Assembly (NCBI RefSeq): GCF_002234675.1
Contig: NC_019876.2
Span: 22,924,398-22,988,397, forward strand
Direction: 5' to 3'
From: Oryzias latipes
Taxonomy: Eukaryota; Chordata; Actinopteri; Beloniformes; Adrianichthyidae
Length of the DNA: 64,000 bases
The position numbers and the translations under genes are program-made. Shown piece by piece: positions 62,877 through 64,000 of the stretch. How positions within the stretch are numbered: the first letter of the stretch is position 1; the number at the start of each line of letters is the position of its first letter. The notes below the pieces were generated by a model. That model worked only from the letters and a program-made list of their open reading frames with translations, made no database searches and was not told the DNA's origin.

Positions 62877-64000
62877 AAATGAAAGTCAGAATAATTTTGG
62901 CAAAATTAGATCTGTCAACTGTAAATGACTTGAAACAAAGATTTTATTTTAACAACATAATGCACTTGATGAGCATTGTAAAAATATCTGGTTGATAAGA
63001 CAACGCTCAAACATTCAAACAGCTTGCCAAGTCTGGTCCTTCTTGCAAAGAACTAGACCAGAACTCCCTAGAACTCCCTTACCTGGTTATAACTGCAACC
63101 ATATGCATTTTTTTATATTATTTATTATTATGCAGAAAATACTATATGTATTAATGGTGATTGTTCCACAAGGCTGCACGGTGGCGCAGTGGTTAGCGCT
63201 CTTGCCTCACAGCAAGTAGGCCCCCGGTTCAAGTCCTGGCTGGGGGACCTGAAAAACAACATCAATGGGGGACCTTTCTGTGTGGAGTTTGCATGTTCTC
63301 CCCGTGCATGCGTGGGTTCTCTCCGGGATCTCCGGCTTCCTCCCACCGTCCAAAAACATGCTTCATAGGTTGATTGGCAACTCTATATTGTCCATAGGTG
63401 TGAGTGTGAGAGTGAATAGGTGTGTGATTGAGGATATTCTACCCTGCGACAGACTGGCGACCAGTCCAGGGCATTCCTTGCCTACGCCCAAGTGGCCGGG
63501 ATAGGCTCCGGCAACCCCGTGACCCCGAAAGGGAATAAACGGTAAAGAAGATGAATGAATGTTCCACAATACAAAATTCCACTGGTAAAAAGAAGTACAT
63601 TTTTACAATACAATAATAAACACAAAACAGACCAAAATATGATCACCTACAGGTGGCGCTGGAGTTCTCTGTGAGCAGTTTTCATCCAGTGAAATGGGAG
63701 TAGAAAAGCTGACCAGCAATTCAGTGCATCATTCAAACCACGAGATACCAACATCACAGAGAAGATGGTGCGCCGCACATTTGACGGGCAGAAATCTGGT
63801 GTTGTGACAAAAGTTTGATGGTTCATTTCTCAGTGAGTCATAATTCAGAGAAGTAAATGAGCACTGCTGAGGATCATCCTCAGTAAGTGACAGATGAGCA
63901 AAGAATCTCCTGCTCAATAGTTGCTCCCCTGTGGCTGTTTGAAGGCGAAAGTGTGAGAGAACTGAGAACATTAAATTCATTCTTTATAAGTGGCAGTTTA
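62877..64000. repeat. Duplicated block C, second copy, split by a SINE
   Basis: It is the counterpart of 46184-46910, continuing to the window end. It implies that a further lectin unit could lie beyond 64 kb. Confidence 0.75.
63172..63559 (+). mobile_element. tRNA-derived SINE with exact target duplication
   Basis: It begins GGCTGCACGGTGGCGCAGTG. An A-box-like TGGCGCAGTGG and a B-box-like GGTTCAAGTCC lie at pol III spacing. The body contains GTGGAGTTTGCATGTTCTCC and GACTGGCGACCAGTCCAGGG, and it ends in GAAT repeats. TGTTCCACAA occurs on both sides (63162-63171, 63560-63569). Block C at 46440 shows the empty site. Confidence 0.9.

Noticed and set aside
63172..63260. Possible tRNA gene from A-box and B-box
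   Set aside because: The segment is the head of a SINE with a GAAT tail and target duplication; no tRNA cloverleaf fits.

Overview
The window looks like a repeat-packed stretch of a teleost fish chromosome. The evidence is spliced vertebrate-style genes with GT/AG introns, C-type lectin (CTLD) proteins of a fish-expanded type, and a typical fish transposon mix (RTE and L2 LINEs, sushi-type chromodomain Ty3/Gypsy, hAT, Harbinger and tRNA-headed SINEs). The species cannot be fixed from sequence alone. No rRNA gene, tRNA gene, CRISPR array or bacterial-type operon is present.

The only host genes I can support are three tandem, same-strand copies of one secreted multi-CTLD lectin gene, at 2.5-3.5 kb, 36.0-38.0 kb and 56.0-58.0 kb. 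Exons 1-3 have identical lengths (34, 378 and 348 nt) and all introns are phase 1. Copy 3 is complete (368 codons, three CTLDs). Copy 2 has an altered C-terminus (362 codons). Copy 1 lacks the last exon, and about 12 kb of nested transposons follow it. Sequence before copy 2 (15.1-36.0 kb, with insertions) is paralogous to sequence before copy 3 (47.6-56.0 kb). Blocks after copy 2 (44.8-46.9 kb) recur after copy 3 (62.7-64 kb). The locus is therefore a tandem segmental-duplication array with a period near 17-20 kb before later insertions.

Layout: 1-2.2 kb hAT transposase relic; 2.5-3.5 kb lectin copy 1; 3.9-8.7 kb old DNA repeat split by an intact RTE LINE (4.3-7.45 kb); 9.5-10.7 kb deleted L2 LINE; 10.9-14.6 kb DNA element with very long terminal inverted repeats; 15.1-20.4 kb duplication block A with a hAT element and a Harbinger relic carrying a GIMAP fragment; 20.4-25.9 kb young sushi-type LTR retrotransposon with equal 576-bp LTRs; 26.3-28.1 kb hAT element with a nested Harbinger-like element; 30.2-35.4 kb DNA repeat split by an old sushi-type copy; 36-38 kb lectin copy 2; 40.4-44.8 kb second Ty3/Gypsy lineage; 45.1-46.2 kb hAT element with a nested solo LTR; 47.6-56 kb duplication block B; 56-58 kb lectin copy 3; 58.6-64 kb LINE relic, microsatellite, solo LTRs and a SINE.

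The lectins would act outside the cell, probably in recognition or immune roles; that is inference from the family. The remaining coding capacity belongs to transposons. I found no new multi-gene system. The best leads are the self-priming signature of the young LTR element, the GIMAP segment inside a Harbinger relic, the unclassified long-TIR element, and the differing 3' ends of the lectin copies.
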